Below are positions 1 through 8,127 of a stretch of 64,000 nt of DNA, one piece after another (position 1 is the stretch's first letter; every line of letters begins with the position of its first letter). The position numbers and the translations under genes were made by a program. Under the pieces are notes generated by a model. That model was not told the DNA's origin and searched no databases. It worked only from the letters and a program-made list of their open reading frames with translations. This DNA is from Virgibacillus sp. NKC19-16 (GTDB lineage: Bacteria > Bacillota > Bacilli > Bacillales > Amphibacillaceae), in contig NZ_CP074373.1 of NCBI RefSeq assembly GCF_021560035.1, forward strand, positions 554,001 to 618,000, read 5' to 3'.

Positions 1-196
1 TTAGCGAAGTACCGCGAAATACTTCCACATAAAAACCGGTGAATTTTCGTAGTACTATATTATTTGAAAGGCGGCATAATCCGGCAACAAATGCCATTAA
101 ATATCCAAAAAAGGCCGCAGCAAGAAGGACAGTAATTGTAATCGTAATCCCTTGCATTAATACTGGGAATATCTCCATCATCGCATTAATTGTCAT
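1..196 (-). CDS. ehuC: Ectoine/hydroxyectoine ABC transporter permease (5'-part only)
   Basis: The reading frame starts at ATG 196 behind an AAAGGAG ribosome site and stays open to base 1, so only the first 65 residues are seen. They contain a hydrophobic segment (residues about 14-33) and then the polar stretch FYVEVFRGTSL, the EVFRGTP-like sequence typical of polar amino-acid ABC permeases (HisM/GlnP class). The gene lies directly downstream of an EhuB-like binding protein on the same strand, which is the usual ehu order, so ectoine or hydroxyectoine uptake is the likely role. Family membership is fairly safe. The substrate is inferred from the neighbour. Confidence 0.8.
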   Translation of the reverse strand, partial: MTINAMMEIFPVLMQGITITITVLLAAAFFGYLMAFVAGLCRLSNNIVLRKFTGFYVEVFRGTSL

Positions 197-254
197 CACT
201 CCTTTGTATTATTGATTCACTTAACGTTAACAACACTCCGAAGTCAAGTTGTAA

Positions 255-299
255 AAAATATAGGGTCAGCTCCCCTTGGGCGAGGAGCTAGACCCTATG
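255..299 (-). terminator. Intercistronic terminator-like hairpin between ehuB and ehuC
   Basis: ATAGGGTC-A-GCTCC pairs with GGAGCT-AGACCCTAT around a short loop. On the minus strand a run of T follows (TATATTTTTTAC). It sits after the ehuB stop and before the ehuC ribosome site, so it probably terminates part of the transcripts or protects the 3' end, leaving more binding protein than permease. Confidence 0.7.
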
Positions 300-329
300 G
301 AGTAACTATTTTAGTACTTCTAATGTGAA

Positions 330-1256
330 TTAATAATTTTCTCCGCTACATACTGATTCTGCTGTAACTTCTCCTGCAGCTACGAAATTACTCTCTGGAT
401 CAAATCCATTTGCCTCTAGGAGTTCAGCTACTGTACCATCTTCTTTTAATCCTTGAAGTGCTTCGTTGTAGGCATCACGAAGTTCGGTGTTATCTGGATG
501 AAACGCTGGTGCACCATAGCTTGGCACGCCCTCAATATCCGGTTGTTCAAAGTTCTCTACGAATTCAATCTGTGATTCATCAGAAGTTTCCATTGCTAGT
601 CTAAGCGTCATTTCTGTTGCTGTTGTAACGTCGGCTCTATCTGCTTGAACAGCAGAGAATGTTGCTGGAATATCCGGAGCAGTTGTTACTTGGCCGTCGC
701 TTACACCCATTTCTTCTAAATAACCAACTTCTGTCGCTCCAGACATTACCGAGACCCTAATATCAGGGTTATTAGCAATGTCTTCATAGCTCTCTATACC
801 TAATGGGTTTCCTGCCTGAACAACAAGCCCTTCCCCATATACCATTTCCGGTTCAGCAAATATTGCATTTTCACAACGATCAGGTGTGATTGCCATCCCT
901 GCCGTAACAAGATCATATTGTCCTGCGTTTAGTCCAGGAATTAATTGGCCGAAATCCTGTAGTTGGGCATCCATTTCATCAACCCCAAGCTCAGCAAAAA
1001 CGGCTTTCGCTATATCAACCGCTGCCCCTTTTAGTTCTCCGTCGTCTCCTTGATATCCGTATGGTTCTTCATTCGCAAAACCAACTGTTACCGTACCGGA
1101 TTCCTGTAATTCTTCTAGTTTACTACCTGAATCAGAGCTACTTTCCCCGTCTCCATTATCTCCACTTTCGCCGCCTGCCTCTTCATCAGATCCCCCACAA
1201 GCTGCTAGTACAACAACGGCTAGCAAAAACACGAAACTAAGTAATAATTTTTTCAT
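330..1256 (-). CDS. ehuB: Ectoine/hydroxyectoine ABC transporter substrate-binding lipoprotein
   Basis: A 308-residue solute-binding protein (SBP_bac_3 type). It has a lipoprotein signal peptide with lipobox LAAC (Cys20), an acidic Gly/Ser linker (residues about 21-45), and a two-lobe amino-acid-binding domain. The segments TVGFANEEPYGY, AGMAITPDRCENAIFAEP and YGEGLVVQAGNP are characteristic of EhuB rather than of general glutamine binders. It would sit on the outer face of the membrane and feed compatible solutes to the EhuC/EhuD permeases; ehuC follows on the same strand. The start is ATG behind GGAGGTCATTTAGAA. Uptake of ectoine fits a halotolerant host. Confidence 0.86.
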   Translation of the reverse strand: MKKLLLSFVFLLAVVVLAACGGSDEEAGGESGDNGDGESSSDSGSKLEELQESGTVTVGFANEEPYGYQGDDGELKGAAVDIAKAVFAELGVDEMDAQLQDFGQLIPGLNAGQYDLVTAGMAITPDRCENAIFAEPEMVYGEGLVVQAGNPLGIESYEDIANNPDIRVSVMSGATEVGYLEEMGVSDGQVTTAPDIPATFSAVQADRADVTTATEMTLRLAMETSDESQIEFVENFEQPDIEGVPSYGAPAFHPDNTELRDAYNEALQGLKEDGTVAELLEANGFDPESNFVAAGEVTAESVCSGENY

Positions 1257-1312
1257 TTCTAAATGACCTCCCTTTATAATTTGAAAAAATGTAAAACCTT
1301 TCTCTTGGCATT

Positions 1313-1387
1313 AAAGAAAGTATAAAACTTTCTTTAATGCATAAGTGCAACTAAGCCTTTTGCCATAAAAGCTTAGAAAAAGCCAAG
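1313..1387. repeat. Structured intergenic repeat, copy 1 (hairpin - GCATAAGTGCAACT box - hairpin)
   Basis: CATTAAAGAAAG pairs with CTTTCTTTAATG. It is followed by the box GCATAAGTGCAACTAAGC and a second short hairpin (CTAAGC...GCTTAG), and the whole is bounded by CTTGGC and GCCAAG. The same order of parts, with the near-identical box GCATAAGTGCAACTTAGGC, occurs at 33205-33277. It lies upstream of ehuB, in a 576-bp gene-free region. Confidence 0.6.
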
Positions 1388-1469
1388 TTTTTAATGAAAA
1401 ATGACTTTTATACTAGGTATAAATCACCTATGAAACTCGAAAAAAAAACTGCAGGATAGAAGGGGATTA

Positions 1470-1553
1470 TCTTGGCAAATGGGGCATTCTAAAATGGCTT
1501 GCATTCCAAAGTATAAAATTGCAAAAAACCCCTTTAGTGAATGCCAAGATTCT
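1470..1553. repeat. Second CTTGGCA...TGCCAAG bounded inverted repeat
   Basis: ATCTTGGCA with GGGG nearby pairs with CCCC and TGCCAAGAT about 80 bp further on. It shares the CTTGGC/GCCAAG ends with the element at 1313 and may be a related copy. The rest of 1257-1832 is AT-rich; apart from these two elements I see only the presumed ehuB promoter region and no gene. Confidence 0.45.
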
Positions 1554-1832
1554 AACGAGCAATCATAATATAATGTTATAGGTAAATTATAATTCATACA
1601 AACCCAGTATTTTTAGATTATTTGTAAAATAACTGCAAATTCTTTTATTAAATGAGTTATAAATACGTATACCGAAAAATACTGCGTTTTATTGCAATTT
1701 CCTTTTAGATACGCAAAATATGCATAAGTACATTGTATTTTTTAGAATTTTAAAATATTAATTCATAGATAGACAGAATGGTAGCAAACAAGATATTATT
1801 GCAGTGATATTGCGTAAAGTGAGGGCTTGAAA

Positions 1833-1991
1833 ATGGGAGATTATATTATTGTGGTAATTGTTTCCATTATAGTTGTGATAGGAGTTTTGTTGTTGTCACT
1901 GTTGACGCTGTCCAAGGGATATGCATACAAGCATTCGGTCGATCCGCTTCCGGATGATGATAAATCAAACGAATCACAGGAGAAGGAGTGA
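1833..1991 (+). CDS. ytzI: YtzI-like small membrane protein
   Basis: A 52-residue protein from ATG 1833, preceded by GTGAGGG. One N-terminal membrane segment (residues about 4-25, almost only I, V and L) is followed by the short conserved LSKGYAYKHSVDPLPDD stretch and an acidic tail. That layout and the KGYAYKHxVDPL motif match the Bacillus YtzI family, whose function is unknown. It ends 6 bp before the yulF-like start, so the two genes are probably co-transcribed. It is too short for most ORF cut-offs. Confidence 0.75.
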   Translation: MGDYIIVVIVSIIVVIGVLLLSLLTLSKGYAYKHSVDPLPDDDKSNESQEKE

Positions 1992-1997
1992 TTTAGG

Positions 1998-2981
1998 ATG
2001 AAGTTTTCTACAATTGGAACAAGCTGGATAACTAAAAGCTTCATCGCAGCTGCTAATCAGTCAGGAAAAGCAAACCTTACATCTGTATACTCACGCTCAG
2101 AAGAAACAGCGAAGAAATTTGCAGCGAAAAATGCAGCACAAAAGTGGTACACGAATCTTGATGCAATGCTGGAAGAAGACACAGATTTCGTTTATATTGC
2201 TTCACCAAATAGCATGCATTTTGAACATATAGTAAAGTGTATGGAATATAAAAAGCATATTTTTTGTGAGAAACCGATGGTGTATACGCGTCAGCAATTA
2301 GATGAAATTAAAACGCAAGCAAAGAAGCATAGTGTGTTTATTTTTGAGGGATATAGGCATTTATTTTCTCCTAATTATAAAATGTTAAAAAGTACATTAC
2401 CAAAAGTGGGACAGGTTCGCAGTGTGTTGTTGCAGTTTATACAATATTCTTCCCGCTATGATGCTTATAAAGGCGGAAGTGTTCCAAACGTATTTTCCAA
2501 GGAATTTGCGGGCGGGGCATTAATGGATTTGGGCGTCTATCCGTTAAGTATGGCAATCGATTTATTTGGTGAGCCCAAGGATGTTGCCTATTTTCCTGTG
2601 TTATTATCAAACGGGATTGACGGAAGCGGGACGTTAATTGTCACGTATGATGGTTTTCATGTAACCATTATGTGTTCGAAAATCGCTCAGGGAACCATTC
2701 CTTCTGAAATTCATGGAGAGAATGGGACATTAACCATGGATCATCTTGCCCCAATTCAATCATTGCAATTGTATGATCTAACATCGAAAGAAACGCAAGA
2801 GCTAGGACAGACGCAACATGATTTAGACATGGTATATGAAGTTGAAGCCTTTGTGAAAATGATTGAAGCGAATGATAGCTCGTACCATGATTGGTTATTG
2901 GAAAGAAGCAGGCAAGTTGTAGATGGATTGGAGAAAGCCAGGAAGGAGCAGAGGATTTTATTTCCTGGAGATTCGGTCTAG
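1998..2981 (+). CDS. yulF: Gfo/Idh/MocA-family oxidoreductase, YulF-like
   Basis: A 327-residue NAD(P)-dependent oxidoreductase. It has an N-terminal Rossmann fold beginning KFSTIGTSWI, the signature CEKPMVYT (catalytic Lys about residue 91), and a C-terminal substrate domain with FEGYRHLFSP and GGALMDLGVYPLSMAIDLFG. The family oxidises or reduces hydroxyl groups of sugars, inositols or bile pigments. Bacillus YulF is the closest recognisable relative and its substrate is unknown to me. The start ATG 1998 has the ribosome site AGGAGTGATT. It forms a two-gene unit with the upstream ytzI-like gene. Confidence 0.8.
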   Translation: MKFSTIGTSWITKSFIAAANQSGKANLTSVYSRSEETAKKFAAKNAAQKWYTNLDAMLEEDTDFVYIASPNSMHFEHIVKCMEYKKHIFCEKPMVYTRQQLDEIKTQAKKHSVFIFEGYRHLFSPNYKMLKSTLPKVGQVRSVLLQFIQYSSRYDAYKGGSVPNVFSKEFAGGALMDLGVYPLSMAIDLFGEPKDVAYFPVLLSNGIDGSGTLIVTYDGFHVTIMCSKIAQGTIPSEIHGENGTLTMDHLAPIQSLQLYDLTSKETQELGQTQHDLDMVYEVEAFVKMIEANDSSYHDWLLERSRQVVDGLEKARKEQRILFPGDSV

Positions 2982-3008
2982 CCTGGTGACGTGTAAACAA
3001 TAAAGTAT

Positions 3009-3040
3009 GAAAAGGGCTACTAGTTTGTAGTCTTTTTTGT
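3009..3040 (+). terminator. Rho-independent terminator after yulF
   Basis: AAAAGGGCTAC, a 6-base loop, then GTAGTCTTTTTTG. The stem is short but is followed by a T tract, 30 bp past the yulF stop. Confidence 0.65.
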
Positions 3041-3084
3041 TGTATAAATGGGGATATAAACCACACAGCGATAGGATCAACCAT

Positions 3085-3225
3085 ATAGTGAGAGCACAAC
3101 GTGCAAAACCGGGAGATCCGAGCGTCAAATCGGGAGAGCGCGACACTAAATCGGGAGAGAACTCCTGGAAACCGGGAGAGCGCGACACCAATTCGGGAGA
3201 GCACAACACCAAACCGAAAGAAACA
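3085..3225. repeat. 21-bp-period array 1 (CGGGAGAG units, about 7)
   Basis: CGGGAG or a degenerate form starts at 3089, 3110, 3131, 3152, 3173, 3194 and 3215, exactly 21 bp apart. Units read roughly AAACCGGGAGAG plus a variable 9-base part often containing CGACACC. All reading frames are open through it because 21 is a multiple of three, but no ribosome site or known protein is associated, so I treat it as non-coding. It lies between the yulF terminator and csbB. See also 13070, 50145 and 62475. Confidence 0.9.
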
Positions 3226-3334
3226 ACACCTCGTATTGCAATACTCCACATCCAGCAAGTTTGGATCTTTCAAAAGCAGGGTAATCTAATACCATAATAA
3301 AAATTTCATTGTAATAGTCGGTCGGAGGTACAGC

Positions 3335-4276
3335 ATGAGCAATTCCAAAGTTTCCATCATTATCCCAGCATACAACGAAGAGGAGAATATCTATCCAGTA
3401 AATGAAGCGTTGGAGGAAGAGTTTGCTGGTCTTTCTTATTCCTATGAGGTTATTTTTGTGGACGACTGCAGCCAGGATGATACGCTGCAGACAATCCGTA
3501 CGCTTGCAAATACATATCCAAACGTGAAATATGTTTCTTTTACGCGTAATTTTGGCAAGGAATCCGCTCTGCTTGCGGGGCTTCAGCATGCAAAGGGGGA
3601 AGCGGTTATTATTATGGATGCGGATATGCAGCATCCCCCCTCGCTGATTCCCAAGCTTCTGGAAGGATACCAAGAAGGGTATCAACAGGTGGTCGCAAGA
3701 AGGGATCGGAATGGTGAGGCCAAATCACGTTCCTTCCTTTCTTCCCTCTATTATAAGGTGATCAATAAGGTCGTGCAGGTGGAGTTGAAAGACGGGGAAG
3801 GAGATTTTCGGTTACTGGGAAGGCAGGCAATAGAAGCAATATTGGAACTAAGTGAGGGAAACCGTTTTTCAAAAGGGCTGTTTTCCTGGATTGGTTTTGA
3901 GAAAAAGACGGTGTATTTCGAGAACGTCGAGCGGCAGAACGGGGTATCCCACTGGTCTTTTAAGCAGCTGCTTAATTACGGGGTAGAAGGGATTCTTTCC
4001 TTTAATCAGCGGCCGCTTCGTGTTGTGCTTTATTGCGGTTTGATTAGTCTTCTTCTTGGGTTGATCTATATTTTCTCCATGTTTTTGATGATCATTTTAC
4101 AAGGCGTGGATGAACCAGGTTATTTCACGGTTATTTCTTCTATTCTATTCCTTGGCGGGGTGCAGCTCGTGAGCCTTGGTGTGATCGGGGAATATGTGGG
4201 AAGAATTTATTCTGAAACCAAAAACAGGCCCCATTATCTGGTAAAGGAAAGTAATACGGAAAGGGAAGAAAAATGA
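3335..4276 (+). CDS. csbB: Polyprenyl-phosphate glycosyltransferase, CsbB/YkoT/YkcC type
   Basis: A 313-residue GT2 enzyme. The cytoplasmic catalytic domain begins VSIIIPAYNEEENI, carries VDDCSQDD and the metal-binding DAD (residues 95-97, MDADMQHPP), and is followed by two C-terminal membrane helices (about 228-255 and 265-285). The family loads a sugar onto undecaprenyl phosphate at the inner face of the membrane. In B. subtilis CsbB makes C55-P-GlcNAc for lipoteichoic acid decoration. Its stop overlaps the next start (ATGA) and a YfhO protein follows, which reproduces the three-component glycosylation set. The start is ATG behind CGGAGGTACAGC. Base composition from here to 7246 looks more GC-rich than the surroundings. 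Confidence 0.88.
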   Translation: MSNSKVSIIIPAYNEEENIYPVNEALEEEFAGLSYSYEVIFVDDCSQDDTLQTIRTLANTYPNVKYVSFTRNFGKESALLAGLQHAKGEAVIIMDADMQHPPSLIPKLLEGYQEGYQQVVARRDRNGEAKSRSFLSSLYYKVINKVVQVELKDGEGDFRLLGRQAIEAILELSEGNRFSKGLFSWIGFEKKTVYFENVERQNGVSHWSFKQLLNYGVEGILSFNQRPLRVVLYCGLISLLLGLIYIFSMFLMIILQGVDEPGYFTVISSILFLGGVQLVSLGVIGEYVGRIYSETKNRPHYLVKESNTEREEK

Positions 4277-4647
4277 AACGACTGAACAACGAATTTTTTA
4301 GGTTTGTGATTGTAGGCGGATTGAATACCGCGAATTACTATATTTTCTATGTTACTTTTTATAATCTGCTGGATTGGCATTATCTCCCTTCCCACCTCCT
4401 TGGCTTTCTTATCAGCATGCTCATATCATTTTTCCTGAACGTGTATTTTACCTATAAGGTGAAGCCCACGTTGTCCAAATTCCTTCTGTTCCCTTTCACA
4501 CAGGTGGTCAATATCTCGGTTTCTTCCCTGTTGATCTACATCTTTGTCGATCTGCTAAATTGGAATGGGAATATTGCGCCGCTTGCTGCAGTAATATTCA
4601 CCGTGCCGATCACATTTTTCATTACCAGTAAAATTTTGAAGAGGTAG
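4273..4647 (+). CDS. gtcA: GtrA/GtcA-family membrane protein (lipid-linked sugar flippase)
   Basis: A 124-residue protein with four predicted membrane helices. Typical GtrA features are the N-terminal FFRFVIVGGLNTANYYIFY and the central FLISMLISFFLNVYFTYK. GtrA-family proteins are thought to move polyprenyl-phosphate sugars across the membrane. In B. subtilis and Listeria, GtcA serves teichoic-acid glycosylation. It overlaps csbB by 4 bp (translational coupling) and is followed 13 bp later by the yfhO-like gene. Confidence 0.85.
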   Translation: MKRLNNEFFRFVIVGGLNTANYYIFYVTFYNLLDWHYLPSHLLGFLISMLISFFLNVYFTYKVKPTLSKFLLFPFTQVVNISVSSLLIYIFVDLLNWNGNIAPLAAVIFTVPITFFITSKILKR

Positions 4648-4660
4648 GGCGTGAACAATC

Positions 4661-7246
4661 ATGACGAACAAACAATGGATCCTGCTGGTGGGTGCCAGCC
4701 TATTCATCGCGATCTTGGCGCATGCCTTTTTCCTCTATCAGTGGACACAGGGCGTCTATATGGCAGGGCCGAATGACGGCTTGTCCCAGATGGTTCCTCT
4801 TCGCGCGATGCTTTATGAACAGTTCACCAGCGGAAACTTCTTCTATTCCTTTGAATTCGGTCTGGGAGGTGGCACTTACACACAGCTTGCCTATTATTAT
4901 GGAATCAATATCTTTTTCTTTTTGATTACAGCGGTGGTCTTCGCTCTGGAATCCCTGTCGGCCATCCACGCACCGGATGTGCTGTTCTGGGCCCAAGCGA
5001 CCGTGTTCATCAGCATCATTCGTCTCACCCTGATACTAATGATCACTACATATGTCTTTCGCTATATGAACATGCGATTGATTCCTTCGTTCATCGGTGC
5101 GATTATGTATGGAGTGTCCGCCATGTATTTCCGGCATGTGACGTTCTGGGAATTTTTCGGAGATGCTTTCCTGTGGCTACCACTACTGATTTTCGGGGTG
5201 GAAAAGATCATCCGGGAGAAAAAACCAGGCTGGCTCATTGCCGCGACTGCTATTTCCTTTTTTGACAATTTCTACTTTGCCTATATCAATGGTTTTTTTA
5301 CAGGGTTGTATATCATCGCCAGGTGGCTATTCCCTCTGAATGCAAAAGAGATCGCAAAACGCATACAGATAAAATACTTTAGCATATCTGTACTCCTTGG
5401 GTTCGGTATTGGCTCGGTCGGATTTATCCCTGCCGTATGGGGGTTCCTGCAGAACGTTCGGCCACCATATGATGCCGAGATCCCGATATTGTCGTCAACG
5501 AGCAACATTCTGTATGACAGTGCGTATGTGATTGTTCCAGCAATCTTCGTGTTGATGCTCGGGCTCTTTTTCCTGTACAAAAAACCGCAGTTCCGGCTGT
5601 TTGTGGTATTAAGCCTGTTTATGCTTATTCTCCATTTTATTCCGTGGGCGGCAAGCTTCTTTAACGGCCTTTCCGCCCCACAGCAACGGTTTGAATACCT
5701 AGCCACCTTTACGATGGGCGGTGCAGTCGCTGCCGGTCTACCATACTTACAGAAATTGAAGCCCAAACAGGTGATTCAATTGGGAATATGGTTGGCAGCC
5801 GTTTATGCGTTATTTTATTTTGCAGATCCTACGTATGAAATCACCAGTCTGGCATCAGCTTCCTTTCCGATATTAGCAGCTCTGGTTCTGCTGTTGGTAT
5901 ATCTGCAAACGAAATTTGGAAAGCTGGCGTGGTATGGCCTGCTTACAGTCATTGTCCTGTCACAGCTGATTATCATGAACCAATACCAGTTCCACAAACT
6001 GTACGTAGACGGTGGGGTTCATACTACCACCAAGGACTACATTGTAAGCGACCAGTATGATTCAAAGGAGCAGCAGGAATTGATGGATAGAGTACTTGAA
6101 TCGGATCCATCCGCCCTGTCTAGGGTGAGCTGGGTGACGGACTCCAGGAATAACACGCCGATCATCCAGGAGTTTCCTGGTACAAGTGTGTATTCAAGCA
6201 TTCTCAACCAGCATCTTCTTAACTTTTATTATTACGATCTCGAAATTGATATGAAGCGGGAGAGTGTCAGCCGTTATTCCGGATTCGGGGACCGAGCAAA
6301 TCTTCACAGCATGTGGCGTGGGAAGTATGCCATGTTTGAAAAAGGGGAGGAAGTAAATATCCCGTACGGTTTTGAACCCTATATGGATAGCGAAAATTAT
6401 ATCGTCTATGAGAATACCAATGTCCTGCCATTTGTTCGGACTTCTGATCAGATCTACAGTGAGGCGGCGCTCGAAAATAGTCACGTCCTTGACCGGGAGC
6501 AGGCAATGTTGCAGGGGCTTGTGGTCAAAGGCAGTACCAGTGCGGCGGAGGATGTTCCACAAAATGGCAACCTGATCGATCAGGCTACTGTAGAATCTGT
6601 CGGTGGGACCTATACTGATGGTCGCCTGCTGATTACGGAAAAAGAAGGCGGCCTGGACATTACGATCCCAGAAGATGCACAGGACACAGATACCGAGGAT
6701 TATTATGTATCCTTTCATCTGCTAAATAATGTTGAAGACGCGCCAGGCTTCGGGCTGCATGTCAACGAATTCCAGACGAGCCGGAAATCGCGGACATCCA
6801 TCTACAAGACAAATGTAAATGATATCACCATCCGCATTCCAAAGGATGAGACCATTTCCATACGGTTGCCAAAGGGGGATTACACCCTCACGGATCTTGA
6901 GCTTTATGCGGAAGATTATGAGACATTAGAACAAGTACACGAAGAATCAGAAGACGAGCAGAAGCCTGAAATAACCATGGATGGAAACAACATAACCATC
7001 GAAAACCTGCAATCGGATTCCCATGGCTATATGGCCATTCCGGTTCCTTATGAAAAAGGCTGGCAGGTCGAGGTGAACGGTGAGAAGCGGGATATCGAAC
7101 AGGTGAATTATGCCTTCCTCGGCACCTCCATCCAGCCTGGGGATCATACGGTGGAATTTACCTATATGCCGCCCTATTTCAAGACGACCTTAGTAGTAAT
7201 GGCAATTTCACTGCTTGTGGGTGTGATTTGGGTGCGGAGGGCTTGA
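4661..7246 (+). CDS. yfhO: YfhO-family GT-C type membrane glycosyltransferase
   Basis: An 861-residue protein. About a dozen membrane helices fill residues 8-440, followed by a large extracytoplasmic domain (about 445-835) rich in beta-type sequence and one last helix (about 838-857, VVMAISLLVGVIWV). GPNDGLSQMVP in the first outer loop carries the acidic residue expected for GT-C enzymes. YfhO of B. subtilis transfers GlcNAc from the lipid carrier onto lipoteichoic acid outside the cell. It is the third gene of a csbB-gtcA-yfhO unit, so it is the probable acceptor-side transferase. The sugar and the acceptor cannot be read from sequence. Confidence 0.85.
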   Translation: MTNKQWILLVGASLFIAILAHAFFLYQWTQGVYMAGPNDGLSQMVPLRAMLYEQFTSGNFFYSFEFGLGGGTYTQLAYYYGINIFFFLITAVVFALESLSAIHAPDVLFWAQATVFISIIRLTLILMITTYVFRYMNMRLIPSFIGAIMYGVSAMYFRHVTFWEFFGDAFLWLPLLIFGVEKIIREKKPGWLIAATAISFFDNFYFAYINGFFTGLYIIARWLFPLNAKEIAKRIQIKYFSISVLLGFGIGSVGFIPAVWGFLQNVRPPYDAEIPILSSTSNILYDSAYVIVPAIFVLMLGLFFLYKKPQFRLFVVLSLFMLILHFIPWAASFFNGLSAPQQRFEYLATFTMGGAVAAGLPYLQKLKPKQVIQLGIWLAAVYALFYFADPTYEITSLASASFPILAALVLLLVYLQTKFGKLAWYGLLTVIVLSQLIIMNQYQFHKLYVDGGVHTTTKDYIVSDQYDSKEQQELMDRVLESDPSALSRVSWVTDSRNNTPIIQEFPGTSVYSSILNQHLLNFYYYDLEIDMKRESVSRYSGFGDRANLHSMWRGKYAMFEKGEEVNIPYGFEPYMDSENYIVYENTNVLPFVRTSDQIYSEAALENSHVLDREQAMLQGLVVKGSTSAAEDVPQNGNLIDQATVESVGGTYTDGRLLITEKEGGLDITIPEDAQDTDTEDYYVSFHLLNNVEDAPGFGLHVNEFQTSRKSRTSIYKTNVNDITIRIPKDETISIRLPKGDYTLTDLELYAEDYETLEQVHEESEDEQKPEITMDGNNITIENLQSDSHGYMAIPVPYEKGWQVEVNGEKRDIEQVNYAFLGTSIQPGDHTVEFTYMPPYFKTTLVVMAISLLVGVIWVRRA

Positions 7247-7389
7247 AGGAAAGTATAGAAAGTATGAAAGACCCTTTGCTCGGTGGACCCTTGGGGGGCT
7301 GTTGTTGGTGTGTTCGGAATTACAGAGTGTTAAAATAAGGCTCTTTTCGTAAGCATTGTTCTTCGGAGTTGATATAAACTGCGACGTAA

Positions 7390-7730
7390 TGTGCAATATT
7401 TGCCGCCGTCCAGGATCGTTCCGGGCAGTCGCTTTTCGCGGCAATTAGAACGCCTCTAGGTTACCGGTATTCGGATAATACTGTCTAAGCGGGCACGTAG
7501 AACCATTCCAATAATCTGGATGAAAAGACGATCCACTTCATACAAAGGACATCAATCGTTCGCCCGACGGTCTTGTAACTCGGCATGATCATGCAGGATA
7601 ATATCCACTTTGCACCGATGCTGTCCTTAGCGAATTTATGGATTCACGGTGCCGAATAATAAGCGTGATGCATGGCGTAAAAGATTATGCCCGTCAATAC
7701 ACGGTGGGTGTAAGGCTGTGCCTCAAAGGA
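7390..7730 (-). pseudogene. Decayed IS1182-like transposase N-terminal fragment
   Basis: Reading the minus strand from about 7724, a frame gives RVLTGIIFYAMHHAYYSAP, a stop, then IHKFAKDSIGAKW and PSYKTVGRTI. This follows the N-terminal IS1182 transposase pattern (LYAY...YSSRKI...A..NI.A.WL...PSYRTI.RFR) with a stop where Arg is expected and later frame changes. Downstream, fragments such as EVDRLFIQIIGM lie in another frame. No intact transposase or clear terminal repeats are visible. The rest of 7247-7861 shows no gene. The family assignment comes from pattern recognition only. Confidence 0.5.
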
Positions 7731-7861
7731 ATGGTTCATAGTAGGTCAAGAATTAGCCTGTGTTTGCAAAAGAATTGTCACTGTTTCGCATTCTATATCT
7801 TATGTGTCCAAAGCAATAATCTTTTAGAAAACAGTCTAAAATAAAGGAGGAGGCGATTCGT

Positions 7862-8032
7862 ATGAAAAAAGTTGATGTTCAAGGTGCAACGTTTTTAGAT
7901 GAAAACGAAATTGAAACAAAGGTAGAGGAAGATGTTGAAGATGACACAGCGTTAAAAGAAAGTTTGTTACAGGCTAAAAAAGATATAGAAGAGAATTACT
8001 TTACTTCGGATGAAATGCGAGAAATGATATGA
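7862..8032 (+). CDS. Small acidic protein, possible orphan antitoxin-like
   Basis: A 56-residue ORF with a strong ribosome site (AAAGGAGGAGG) before ATG 7862 and a terminator 14 bp after its stop. It is strongly acidic and predicted helical, ending KKDIEENYFTSDEMREMI. The size, charge and C-terminal pattern resemble the toxin-binding part of RelB/Phd-type antitoxins, but there is no DNA-binding domain and no toxin gene beside it. I do not recognise a family. The expression signals make it likely to be real. Confidence 0.55.
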   Translation: MKKVDVQGATFLDENEIETKVEEDVEDDTALKESLLQAKKDIEENYFTSDEMREMI

Positions 8033-8045
8033 AGCGGGAGAATAT

Positions 8046-8084
8046 AAAATAGCCTAGTTCAATCTCCTAGGCTATTTTCCTTTT
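8046..8084. terminator. Bidirectional terminator between convergent genes
   Basis: AAAATAGCCTAG, a 9-base loop, CTAGGCTATTTT, then CCTTTTTG. The perfect 12-bp stem has A and T runs on both sides, so it can serve the small ORF on the plus strand and mhqO on the minus strand. Confidence 0.85.
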
Positions 8085-8127
8085 TGCTAGCAAAGGCACC
8101 ACACTTTTAGATATTCCGTTAGCAGCC

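Noticed and set aside
2668-3297. ORFs over array 1 on both strands (LSRF- and SGER-type heptads)
   Set aside because: The same cause as at array 4; they overlap yulF in antisense or lack ribosome sites.
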